A DNA stretch of 64,000 bases, taken from NCBI GenBank assembly GCA_039090855.1, contig CM077006.1, forward strand, positions 51,407,336 through 51,471,335. The letters run 5' to 3'. Of this stretch, positions 21,466-31,330 are shown piece after piece. How positions within the stretch are numbered: position 1 is the stretch's first letter; each line of letters opens with the position of its first letter. Origin of the DNA: Macrothele yani. Lineage: Eukaryota; Arthropoda; Arachnida; Araneae; Macrothelidae. The notes beneath the pieces are model-generated. The model did not search any database. It had not been told where the DNA came from and saw nothing but the letters and a program-made list of their open reading frames with translations. A program made the position numbers and the translations under genes.

Positions 21466-21798
21466 ATACAGTCGTGGCCAAAAGCCCTGCACCAGTAGAC
21501 CGAAAGTCAATTTTTGATATTTGGAGTCAACTTATACAGCGTAATGGCAAAGTCAGGAATACATATTATACATCATTTTAAAGGAAACTTTATACTGAAT
21601 TCAAATATTTCTACAGAATGTTATTACCAGAAATAGAAGGGAAGTTATTAGCAAAAGTACAGCGTCTAGTCATAAAAAGCAAAAAATAGTGGAATTTGTA
21701 AAATTAATGTACAATGCATTTAACGTAAAATTCCTGTTCAGTACATTATTGAAACTTGTAGGACACTTGAAATAACTTACCAATAAGCAAAATACACT

Positions 21799-22720
21799 TT
21801 AATATTTAATTGGATAACCACGATTTCTTATAAGTAACAAAGTGCATCTTCTTGGCATGGAACTAATGAGCTTCTCTAATTGTTCATTGGTGATAACACC
21901 GTGCCATACGGCCCTTACAGACTCAATTAATGCTGTTTTAGATGTGGGTCCTCGTTGACGGATCTTTTGCTTCAATCTCACCCACAGATTCTTTACGGGA
22001 TTAAGATCCGGTGACTGAGCCGGCCACTGAATTTTCTTATAACTTTTCGATTAAACCACCCATCAACCAACTTTGACCGATGACATGGCGCGTTATCGTC
22101 CTGAAAGATAAAATTCCGCAAACCCATGTCTTATGCAGATGGTAGCAGTTTTGATCCACATATTTCGATCATTTCAATGTGCCTTCAACAATGTGCAGGC
22201 GGCGAACACCACTGGCTGAAGTACAGGACCATAACATCACCGAATGTGGGTGCTTGATTGTTTGCTGGGTGTATTCATGCCTTATATTTTTCACTAGCCC
22301 GACGACGTACATATTTATTTCCATTATTAGTGGAAATTGTAACAGGGAAAATGACATTTTTCCATTCCTCAACGGTCCAATTCTTGCGTGCCTTGACCCA
22401 AGCAATTCTTTTGAGCCTTTGTTGTTCCGTAAGGAAAGGTTTTCGTGCAGTCAGTCCATTTTCTTGTAGCCTACGACAAACTGTACGTGCAGGTGCAATA
22501 ATGCCTACTTCATTCTCCCACTCATTTCTTAAATCAGTGGCTGCTTTAAACCTTGACTTTAAGGAACGACGAATCAACATGCGATCATCGCGTACCGTAC
22601 ACCTGTTCCTTTTGTGTTTCCCACACATCCAGTTTCTGCAACTCTTTTAATGGTGCGGAAGACAGTGAATGATCACAGCCACATTTAACAGCAATTTTGG
22701 CACCGTGTTGTCACCAATGG
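21799..22720 (-). pseudogene. Tc1-like transposase (outer), N-terminus lost, catalytic residues changed
   Basis: The minus strand reads TIKRVAETGCVGNTKGTGVR and then RTVCRRLQENGLTARKPFLT. WKNVIFPVTISTNNGNKYVR follows, where the first Asp motif FSDES is destroyed. Next are HSVMLWSCTSASGV, FQDDNAPCHRSKL (second Asp kept) and AQSPDLNPVKNLW (Glu changed to Lys), ending IRNRGYPIKY then stop. The first helix-turn-helix is replaced by the inverted 3' arm. The protein cannot be active. The second Asp to Glu/Lys distance is compatible with DD34E, though a frameshift lies between. Confidence 0.85.
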
Positions 22721-22724
22721 GCAA

Positions 22725-23061
22725 CTAGAGAATCTTGTTAGTTCAATAACAAGAAGGTGTACTTTGTTACTTAGAAACCGTGGTTATCCAATTAATATTA
22801 AAGCGTACTTTGCTTTTTTGGTATGTTATTTCAAGTGCCCTGCAATAAATAATGTACTGTACAGTAATTTTACGTTAAATGCATTGTACACTAATTTCAC
22901 AAATTCCACTATTTTTTGCTTTTTATGACTAGACGCTGTACTTTTGCTTGTAACTTCACTTCTATTGCTGGTAATAACATTCTGCAAAAACATTTGAATT
23001 CAGCATAAAATTTCCTTTAAAATGCTGTATAATATGTATTCGTGATTTTATCATTACGCTG
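22725..23061 (+). repeat. Inverted copy of the outer Tc1 3' arm
   Basis: Here the plus strand repeats what the minus strand reads at 21510-21870: CAACTAGAGAATCTTGTTAG, then TGTACTTTGTTACTTAGAAA, GGTTATCCAATTAATATTAA and the downstream untranslated sequence. Confidence 0.85.
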
Positions 23062-23063
23062 TA

Positions 23064-24291
23064 CACTGAGTGGCCACTTTATTATGACCATCCCCTCAGT
23101 ACTTCGTTGGGCCACCTTTTGCCTTTAATGCTGGGTCGATTCTTCGTGGCATGGACTCCACGAGATGTTGATATATGGTTTGTGGAATCTGATACCATGC
23201 TTGATGAATAGCACTTTCCAGGAGTGTGAGATTGCAGGGCTGTGGATCCAGCTGTCTGATGGCTCGTTCAAGTTCATCCCACAAATTCTCAATGGGGTTG
23301 AGATCTGGAGATTGTGGGGGCCACCTAAGCAAAGTAAACTCACCGGCATGTTCCTGAAACCAATCCTGTACAATACGAGCACTATAGCAGGACGCATTAT
23401 CTTGTTGAAAGTAGCCATCGCCATTGGGATAAACCATCCGCACATGACAGGATGCACTTGGTCCGCAACGATGTTTAGATATGATGTGCCAGTCAGACGT
23501 TGATCAACACGAATTAAAGGGCCCAAAGCATGACAGGAAAACATTCCCCAAAACATAACGTTGCCTCCACCAGCTTGAAGGGTTGTAGCAATGCATTTGG
23601 GGTCCATGCTTTCGTGCTGTTTCTGCCAAATTCTCACTCTGCCGTCGGCATGGTGCAACTGAAAACGTGATTCATCGGTCCACATAATTTGTTTCCAATT
23701 ATCGACTGTCCAATCGTTGTGCTTCTGTGCAAACCGGAGACGTTTTCTCTTGTTAACTGCAGACAGCAAAGGTGTTCGAACAGGCCTTCGGTTGCCATAT
23801 CCCATCCGATGTAGTGTAAGGCGAACAGTGCGTGCAGAGATCATTTCAAGGGGATCCTTGATTAAGATGGTCTGTAATTTGCTGCACTGTTGCCCTTCTG
23901 TTGTCTGTTACCAGTCTGGACACTCTCCGTTCCGCCCGAGCAGACACTATTCGATGACGACCACACGTTGCACGTAGAGACCCAGTTTTTTGGCTGACAG
24001 TCCTGTCTTTAAACACTTTAACAACAGCTGCTCTGGAACATTTCACGAATGCGGCGGTTTCGATGATACTCGCTCCATGGCTCCGAGCTCCTACAATCAT
24101 CCCACGTTGAAAGTCCGTCAAATCGCATTTTATTTTTACACATCTCGTCACCCCAAAATCGCTTCTACTACTGTCGCAAGCACTAAGCTTTCCCTTTTTA
24201 TACTAGCCTCGCCCTCTGGCGGCAACAGCGTTCAGCCATAGTTTATTTGCTTGAAACTGTGAGGTGGTCATAATAAAGTGGCCACTCAGTG
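23064..24291 (-). mobile_element. DD36E Tc1-like transposon (inner), complete
   Basis: The terminal inverted repeat CACTGAGTGGCCACTTTATT is near identical at both ends, with TA at 23062-23063 and 24292-24293. It is 1228 bp long. It sits in the right arm of the outer Tc1, so it arrived later. Low divergence between the ends fits a young insertion. Confidence 0.95.
23096..24151 (-). pseudogene. DD36E Tc1-like transposase, two frameshifts
   Basis: It starts MTRCVKIKCDLTDFQRGMIV (helix-turn-helix region), with SARAERRVSRLVTDNRRATV next. Then come ISARTVRLTLHRMGYGNRRP, IMWTDESRFQLHHADGRVRI (first Asp), YFQQDNASCYSARIV (second Asp) and QSPDLNPIENLWDEL (Glu), ending ALKAKGGPTKY then stop. Exactly 36 residues separate the second Asp from Glu. 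The two lesions are single-base shifts near 23846 and 23443. All catalytic residues are intact, so a closely related copy elsewhere could be active. Confidence 0.93.
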
Positions 24292-24361
24292 TATACGTTG
24301 ACTACAAACATCGAAAATTGACTTTCGGTCTACTGGTGCAGGACTTTTGGTCACAATTGTA

Positions 24362-24590
24362 CATACAAACTTTTTTTAATCGTCTCGTTTTTTTTAACAA
24401 GGTTGTGTCCTTCTTTTACGTAACGCAAGCTTTTTATGCACAAAGCGCATTAATATTAAACGATGAATTCAATAGGTATTGAATAGCATGGAGGTTGCGA
24501 TTTATCAATAGCGCAGATGTTTTCATGAAAATGGACAATCAAAAACAGGATTCTAATTGTGTGTCGATATTGTTTCTTGAAATGCCATGG
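24362..24590. other. No gene seen
   Basis: Sequence between the Tc1 nest and the CRE array. Nothing recognisable. Confidence 0.4.
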
Positions 24591-24710
24591 ATGACGTCAT
24601 GAGCTATTACTGAACGATGACGTCACTTCACAAGCTATTACTGAACGATGACGTCACTTCACAAGCTATTACCGAACGATGACGCCACTTCACGAGCTAT
24701 TATTTAAAAC
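24590..24710 (+). repeat. 31-bp tandem repeat carrying CRE palindromes
   Basis: AGCTATTACTGAACGATGAC units begin at 24602, 24633, 24664 and 24695. TGACGTCA lies at 24592-24599, 24618-24625 and 24649-24656, and a one-base variant TGACGCCA at 24680-24687. TGACGTCA is the classical CREB/ATF palindrome. Confidence 0.9.
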
Positions 24711-25173
24711 GTTCGGCTAAGAACGGTGACGCCAGTAAAGGAGTAAATAAATAACTGCTCATGAAACAATAGATATTGTGTCTAAATTCACATAAATTCA
24801 TTCTAGATAGTTCCAGGGCGGCGTTTCCTGCAAAAACCTTTTCGAACATGGATTCAAATCTATCAACTGCCGTTTCCGCCAACTGTCGTTTCAATGACAC
24901 CACCTGCGTGTTTTGAGGTTGACAAAATACGCGCAATAAATTCCAATAATTCTGTAGGTAAAGAGATAAAACTGATGATGCTGAATAAGCCGAAGAGAAA
25001 GTTCTGGCGTGCGAACAATGTATGAACGTAAAAAATACTCTGCAGGCGCTGCCACAAGAAGAGAGCCAAATGTTCTCTTCCCGAGAGAACAGTTTAAGCG
25101 GGAGTGATGACGCCCTTTGAAACGGATGTGAAAATGCGGGTGTTTGCGGTATCCTAACAGATTTGCAAGTCAA
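24700..25173 (-). other. Open frame of 157 codons, unrecognised
   Basis: An open frame on the minus strand, starting MTCKSVRIPQTPAFSHPFQR. I recognise no domain. It is serine- and phenylalanine-rich without a clear signal peptide, and it overlaps the CRE array at its 3' end. It may be chance, an old repeat fragment, or an exon. Nothing around it supports a host gene. Confidence 0.15.
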
Positions 25174-25270
25174 ATATTTTACTTGCGTACATTCCCGTTA
25201 GAAATCACGCCCATAACTCAAACAAGGAAAATGCCACTAAATAATCGGAGATGGTGAAAATAATGAAACA

Positions 25271-25302
<32 letters not shown>

Positions 25303-25870
25303 AGCACAATATCCAACAAAGAATTAGAAAAATCAAACTTTCCGCTTTCCATAGAGAAAAAAATTTGGCATCAGAAAAGCATGCTGACAAGGTCTTGGTA
25401 ACAATAACCTATTCAATTTTCAATGCTATGCATCTTTTTTCTAGACAGTAGTAAAGTAAATCGCGAGTAAAAAATGTTGATGTAACGAAAATGGTAACGG
25501 TGTGTCATTGTCAAAACCATTGTTGAGATTTCATTCTGCTGCACGCTGTCCCATGAAGTGACGCAACAAAAGTTAATTTCATTGTTTTGTTACTCAACAA
25601 TATTTCTCTACCGGGGGGGGGGGGTCCGGAACCTTCTCCATGAGGCCAAGTGTTTTTCCGACACGAGATTCCTAACCCTCTAACTGTTCTCCAATTTCCC
25701 TAAATGGTGAATTTCAATTTCCATAATTGCTGATATCACGCATTATAGAATTTGTTCTAAAATACACATTCTCTGAAACTACAATATACAGCAATAGATA
25801 AAATAATTGCATTTGTGGTTAACTCCTTTTCTGAAATATGTATTTTTATTAAAAGTAAAGACAACAATGA
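25174..25870. other. Gene-less stretch with poly(T) and poly(G) runs
   Basis: A poly(T) run of about 28 lies at 25271-25298 and a G run at 25614-25623. No coding signal. Confidence 0.4.
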
Positions 25871-25879
25871 AAACACCAT

Positions 25880-27125
25880 TTGCACAACCATTATCAATCC
25901 ACTGCTGGACGAAGGTCTCCCCAAGTTTCTTCCTCAACGGTCTGTCTTGTGCCAGTTTCTTCCATGTCACTCCCGCATACTTTCGAATTTCATCCGCCTA
26001 TCTCCCATGTGGTCTTCTTCTGGGTCTTTTCCTGTCCTTTGGAATCCAATCTAAAATTTCGACTGTCCATCGATGGTCTGTCCTTCAGGCAGTATGTCCA
26101 GCCCATTGCCATTTCAGGGATTTTACTCTGGTCATGATGTCTTCCACTCTTGACATTTTTCTGATCCACGAGTTCCTCTTCTTATCTCTCCTGGTTACAC
26201 CAAGCATGCACCTCTCCATGCTGCTTTGAGTTGTTTGCAGCCTTTGTATGTCTCTTTTAGTTAAGGTCCACGTCTCTGCACCATACGTAAGCACTGGAAG
26301 GATGCATTGATCAAACACTTTTCTTTTAAGACACAATGGCATTTTGCTCTTGAAAATTATGCTGTTTCATCCAAATGCTCTCCAGGCAAGTTTTATACGC
26401 TCATTAATTTCTTCATCAATGTAACCCTCGCTTGATATCTGCTGTCCAAGATAAATGTTGGTGTTGGTTATCTCCAGCTTTCCCCATCAATTGATAAATC
26501 TTTATTTCTTGTAAATGCATTGTACATCACTTCTGTTTTCTGAAAGTTCATTTTTAATCCCACTTCTTTACTCTTGTCAGCAAGTTCCTGGATCATACTC
26601 TTCAGCTCTGATGGGATAGATGCAAAAATTACTCCGTCAACAGCAAAACAAAGGTGAGTTAGATAATCTCCATTAATCTTTATCCCTTTGTTTTCCCAGT
26701 TAAGTGATTGAAAGACATTTTCCAATGTGTCCTTAAAGAGTTTGGGAGATATAGTGTCACCTTGTCTCACTCCCTTCCCAATTTTTATGAGTGCGGTATT
26801 CTCAAATAGCCAAATCTTTGCACTTGCGCTTTCATAGATGTTATGAATAATATTAATGTATGCATTTTCAATAACGCAGGATTTCAAAGCCATTGTAACT
26901 GCTGATGGTTTCACCGAATCGAAGGCCTTTTTCATAATCGACAAAAGCCATGCACAATGGAAGTTCATATTCCCTCGCTCTTTCAATTAGTTTTCTCAGT
27001 ACGTGGATATGATCTATAGTGCTGTAGCCACTCCTGAATCCAGCTTGTTCTCTCGGTTGAGCCATGTCCATTGCCACCTTCAAGCGGTGTGAAAGAACTT
27101 TAGTGAAGATTTTATTAATACAATG
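25880..27125 (-). pseudogene. RTE-type LINE, 5' truncated, catalytic box mutated
   Basis: On the minus strand it begins INKIFTKVLSHRLKVAMDMA, then REQAGFRSGYSTIDHIHVLR, LCMAFVDYEKAFDSVKPSAV (split by a frameshift) and GVRQGDTISPKLFKDTLENV. The catalytic box reads HLCFAVDGVIFA where the sister copy at 17.76 kb has HLRFADDVVIFA, so the first Asp is Val. Further on come LPVLTYGAETWTLTKRDIQR and KWQWAGHTA, ending WKKLAQDRPLRKKLGETFVQ and QWIDNG. The frame is broken near 26900, 26470 and 26090. The apurinic endonuclease is missing through 5' truncation. The 3' end, near 25880, matches the sequence at the right edge of the window. Confidence 0.88.
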
Positions 27126-27372
27126 TATTAAATTCTTTCACAGATCAAAACGTTTACTATAACAGCCACGTCGCGTAAGTACACATACATGAGCATTTTT
27201 CACGCAGAGCCGGATCCCCCCCCAATTCCGAATTTCTGGGTGCGCCCCTGACTTTCACTCAAATAGTACCCAGTTTTAACTCTCTCATGCTTCTATTATA
27301 GGAAAGTATTACGATCCTTTAAAAATATCACGTCCGGGTTTGAACATAACTTTACTCAACATGTGAAAGCTA

Positions 27373-28628
27373 TTGGGTTGGCCAAAAAGTCGTTGCGTGT
27401 TTTACACATAGATGGCGAAACATGTCTTGAAATGTTACTAGTGTCATTTGGAAACGCAAGTTCATTATGTAACGAGACAGCTGACAGTTCAAGATTGTTT
27501 TTAGGAACAGAAAGTGCACGATTTCAAAATGGACAATGAAAAGAAACATTTTCGTCATGCTTTGCTGTATTGCTTCTGAAAAGGAAAAAATACTGTACAA
27601 GCTCATAAAAAGTTATGTGATGTGTATGGTGAAGATGCCTTGAAACTACGGCAGTGTAAGAATTGGTTTGCGAAATTTCGTTCTGGAGATTTTGATGTGA
27701 AAGATGCACCATGCTCAGGAAGGCCAATCGAAGTTGATGACGACAAAATAAAGTCATTGATCGAAATCCAATCGGCGTTTAACTACACGAGAGATTGCTG
27801 ACAATCCAAACATCGAAATCGAGCGTTGAAAACCATTTAAAGCAACTGGGATACGTTAGTAAGCTCGATATGTGGGTACCACATGAGCTCAAAGAAATTC
27901 ATCTCAATAAGAGCGTTGACATTTGCGATTCGCTTTTGAAACGTGAAGAAAAGGATCCATTTTGAAACGTATGAAAACAGGCGATGAAAATTGGATTGTC
28001 CACAACAACGTCGAACGAAAAAGATCGGGGAGCAAGCAAGCGTGATGAACCTGCTCAAAGCACTTCAAAAGCAGATATGCACCGAAGGTAGGTTATGCTG
28101 TCAATCTGGTGGGATTTCAAAGGTATTGTGCGTTTTGAATTGCTTCCAAGGAACCAAACCATTAATTCGGACGTGTACTGTCGTCAGCTGGATAAATTAA
28201 GTGTTGCAGTCAAAAAGAAGCGTCCAGAATTGGTGAATCGCAAAGGTGTTGCGTTTCACCATGATAACGCAAGACCACATACAAGTTTGGTCACTCGTCA
28301 AAAAATTGTTGTAACTTGGATGGGATGTGTGATCACATCCACCATATACGCCAGATTTGGCACCGTCAGACTACCATTCGTTTCGTTCGTTCCGAAACGC
28401 CTTGAATGATAAAATCTTCACTGCTGATGAGGCTATCAAATCGTTCTTGGAACTGTTTTTTTTCCCGAAAAAACAAAAACTTTTTTGAGCGCGGAATCAT
28501 GAACTTGCCTGCGAGATGGCAAAAGGTCATCGAACAAAATGGACAATCTGTTGTTGAATAAAGTTTTTGTTTTTCCATTCAAAATTCGCCTACAGGGAAA
28601 AAACGTAATTACTTTTTGGCCAATCCAA
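27373..28628 (+). mobile_element. Mariner transposon, mellifera/cecropia-like, full length
   Basis: The inverted repeats begin TTGGGTTGGCCAAAAAGTCG (left) and TTGGATTGGCCAAAAAGTAA (right, minus strand), with TA at 27371-27372 and 28629-28630. It is 1256 bp long and its transposase is broken. Confidence 0.92.
27529..28561 (+). pseudogene. Mariner transposase, multiply broken
   Basis: It starts MDNEKKHFRHALLYCF, a stop follows, then LRQCKNWFAKFRSGDFDVKD with SGRPIEVDDDKIKSLIE. Catalytic motifs remain readable: GDENWIVHNNV (first Asp), FHHDNARPHTSLVTRQK (second Asp) and, in a shifted frame, YTPDLAPSDYHSF-like sequence (third Asp). The C-terminus is WQKVIEQNGQSVVE then stop. About 344 codons would be the normal length. 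At least five stops or frameshifts lie between 27577 and 28340. Confidence 0.9.
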
Positions 28629-28629
28629 T

Positions 28630-30260
28630 AGGTATTATTCAAGAGTCAAGTAAAACGTAAAAGGTTATGTGAATACCAACAACACAGCACTCCGCAGGAA
28701 TGTAGAATGAAAAACTAAAACGAGCCAGCACAGAATGAATGAGTAGCAGACAGTGAACTAAAAAATAGGAAGACGAGTTCGGGACTTGGAAAAATTCCTC
28801 TGAATGTTAAGCGCTTAGAGGAGCTTTCTACAAGGAGCACAGATGACTGATTTGGTCTTCATCCTGTCAACCTATTCGGAGATGATATTGCGGTTAATCA
28901 TATCAGCACAACGTTTCATATGCTGTTTTGGACAGTTCCTTTCTTCCATGTGCGAGGTCCGCATCTAATAGATAAGGTTACTCTGGACCCTGATTAGCTG
29001 CGCAGATTACTCTATGTGGCTAACCAGCCTTTAAAAAAAAGAAATAGTAAAGCGTGTAACTTTCTTTTTTAATTAAAACTTTTGTTTGTCCGCGACAGAG
29101 TAAGTCGCTCTCCCAACAGAGCTACGCGGACAGAATGTCTCGCTGCAGATTTGTCGTCTTGATACATGTTTTCACCTCTGTACTACGTCACATTTTCAGT
29201 AAATTTATTCACTCTTTGTGCATATCAATTTTTGGGACCCTCAGAGCACAAATTTACGCCCTTGATATTACCGTTTTGGGAGGGCAACCCTTCCCCCTCT
29301 TACCCTCCCGGTAGTTACGGCCCTACCGGTGGGCCAATCCGTCCCTGTACCAAGTATAATTAATAAAATTCTCCGGCTGGACGTGTAGTGCAGGAAAGCT
29401 TACGTTAAGTCACGTTAGGGTTATTGAAAGGTTACTTGACTTAGCTAAAGTGTGCTTAATCTTCAAAGTGCTAGATTTTGTTTAGGTAAGACATGCACGT
29501 GCAATAAATTCCAAGAATATGGAATTTATTTTTACTCAGCGTTCCTCATTATCTTGAATATCAGTAATATAACTTCGGTTTTAGTACATTAGTACCTTGA
29601 AGGCTCCTTATTAGAGCGGTAAACACAATATTCCCTGAACTTAAGGTAAACACTCAATGAAATAGACTTAACGGCCAGACAGAGGTCTGACAATAAAATG
29701 AACTAAGTAAACGTACTCACTTTTAACCTTTTATTGGGTAGCTCCTGGTATTACTCAAATACACACTCCAAAATAACACAACTACTGATAGTCCGAACTA
29801 TCGTAATATCGTAGAAACGTAGGTAAATCGCATATCAGTAATCAGGAAGAACCTATCACATATAAAACGAAGCTCTTTGGTATACTTGAGCGCGCCTATA
29901 TATACTGCATACCACCACGTCATGACTTACACTCGTTGCCACATATAATTCAGTGGGAGAAACAACATCTCGTTAAGTGAGAAGATAATTTGCATAGGAA
30001 AATAAAATAACAAGAGATAGTAAAATCAAAAAGAAACTGAATCTAGAGTATACGTTGCACAAGCTAAATCCGGGGCAAGAGGCTGGGTTCATCTCGAACG
30101 AATCATAAGAAGCTGACGACTCCAGCTACTTGGCTACCGGGCCTACATAGTGGAAGTCATCTCTCTGCGATATGAGTTTTTTCCCAATGAGACCTTTGGA
30201 ACTGGAACTGACAAGACCACAAGCATCTTAGCTGGAAAAATGTGCATCGTTAAAGCTGGG
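28630..30260. other. Gene-less stretch
   Basis: Apart from the tRNA-like hairpin at 29088-29131 I see no gene or known repeat. Confidence 0.4.
29088..29131 (-). other. tRNA-like hairpin remnant
   Basis: The minus strand starts GTCCGCGTAGCTCTGTTGGG and ends CGCGGAC. The seven-base acceptor-type stem is perfect and the D arm with A box (TAGCTCTGTTGGGAGAGCG) is present. The anticodon and T arms are missing: only about 12 bases lie between the D arm and the closing strand. It is a collapsed tRNA or tRNA-SINE remnant, not a working tRNA. Confidence 0.5.
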
Positions 30261-30404
30261 ATATTGACAAAAGTAACCGGACACACCTTCAAAAGCAAAT
30301 CAACGGATCAGCTGCGTTGTTAAGATGCGCGGTACAGCTGCAAACGATATAAAAACAAGCCTGCAGCTGATCGCGATCGTATCGCACTGTGAGGTTGAGC
30401 GAAA

Positions 30405-30600
30405 ATGTCGCGGCGGGAGAGAACTGATTTTGAGAAAGGAAATACTGTTGGGTGTTATAATAGTGGGTTATTCATAAGAGAAACCGAGAGGCGTTTAAAC
30501 ATACCCAAGTCAACTGTTTTGGATGTACTGAATAAGTGAAGACACATGGCACACCTCAAGCAGCAAAACGTGCCGGCAGACCAAAGAAAATCAGTGATAG
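30405..30600 (+). pseudogene. Tc1-like transposase N-terminus (half of a chimera)
   Basis: It starts MSRRERTDFEKGNTVGCYNS, then ETERRLNIPKSTVLDVLNK, a stop, KTHGTPQAAKRAGRPKKISD. This is the bipartite DNA-binding region of a Tc1 transposase. A terminal-repeat-like start, TTGACAAAAGTAACCGGACA, lies at about 30266. The sequence switches at about 30600 to a different Tc1 in the opposite direction. Confidence 0.8.
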
Positions 30601-30812
30601 AGGACGTCGAAGCCCGAGGAAAGTCGCTCACGTCGGTCCATCCGTCCCTCCTGCACCCACCGAATCCATACGCGCCTCACTGTGGCTGGATGTCGTTCCA
30701 CACGGGCGCCGATGTCTCGGTACGATAAACCGCTGTCGCGATAAGCCACTATTCGTCCTCTGTCGAACTCCGAAACGTACTGGAATGTCTGCCGTATTCT
30801 GCGACGAGGCAT
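30591..30812 (-). pseudogene. Tc1-like transposase N-terminus, opposite half of chimera
   Basis: The minus strand starts MPRRRIRQTFQYVSEFDRGR, then GLSYRDIGARVERHPATVRR with VWIRWVQEGRMDRRERL. This is the DNA-binding region of the family seen at 9.7 and 54.5 kb. Its terminal repeat, CACTGCTGGTCACCCAAAAC on the minus strand, ends at about 31043. No catalytic domain remains on either half. Confidence 0.82.
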
Positions 30813-31061
30813 CAGGAAGCTTCCCACGCACAGGTCCTGCAGCACAACTCACTTCCACTACTTACACCCCGCCTTCTGTGCATCCTTCTTACAGTGCTTC
30901 TCGGTGGTGTGCCGGGCGCACATGATTTGCATATGCCCTGCAATGCTAATCACTTGCATGTCCTCTCGCGGGCGACGCATCCTGCGAATTTCATGCCAAT
31001 TGGATGCTTCCTTCTTGGTGTTGCGTTTTGGGTGACCAGCAGTGTAGTTATACTATACAGA

Positions 31062-31266
31062 CATTTGACGTGGACTAGGAACAGCAAACAGAAGCAACCT
31101 GCCATGTTGGCTTGGAAGTTAGTGTATGTGAGTCTGGAGGAATTCGAGGCCGCTGCGTTGCACTGGAAGCATATCCGGCGCGTAAGTGGAAGACCCTGGG
31201 CTCGATTCCCGGTGGCGGCCAATGAGAATTTTTCCGTGACTCACTTATAAACGTGGAAAGAGCGAT
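31062..31266 (+). mobile_element. SINE family 2, copy 3
   Basis: The body has A box GCCGCTGCGTTGCACTGG and B box GGGCTCGATTCCCGG, with the tail GGCCAATGAGAATTTTTCC through AACGTGGAAAGAGCGATGG. At its left edge (31062-31092) the tail phrase CAGACATTTGACGTGGACTA appears inverted, as in copy 1. Confidence 0.88.
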
Positions 31267-31330
31267 GGCCTAGTTATACTGTTTTATGGTGATGGGTGTT
31301 TTCAATCAGGATTTGCACTGTTTCTATGTA

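Larger units (their letters stand above)
21469..24359 (-). mobile_element. Tc1-like transposon (outer), interrupted and with duplicated 3' arm
   Basis: Ends read CAGTCGTGGCCAAAAGCCCT (left) and, on the minus strand, CAATTGTGACCAAAAGTCCT (right), with TA at 21467-21468 and 24360-24361. About 1230 bp of the span is a second Tc1 inserted at 23064-24291. The right arm, 22725-23061 plus 24294-24359, is an inverted copy of the left arm, 21469-21870, including the transposase C-terminus, so the element has about 400-bp inverted ends. Confidence 0.88.

Noticed and set aside
24700..25173. Host gene exon on the minus strand
   Set aside because: 157 open codons but no domain, no splice context and overlap with a tandem repeat. 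Kept only as an unrecognised frame.
29640..30110. Possible LTR with TATA-like sequence
   Set aside because: No second copy in the window, no terminal TG...CA pair confirmed and no gag/pol sequence nearby.
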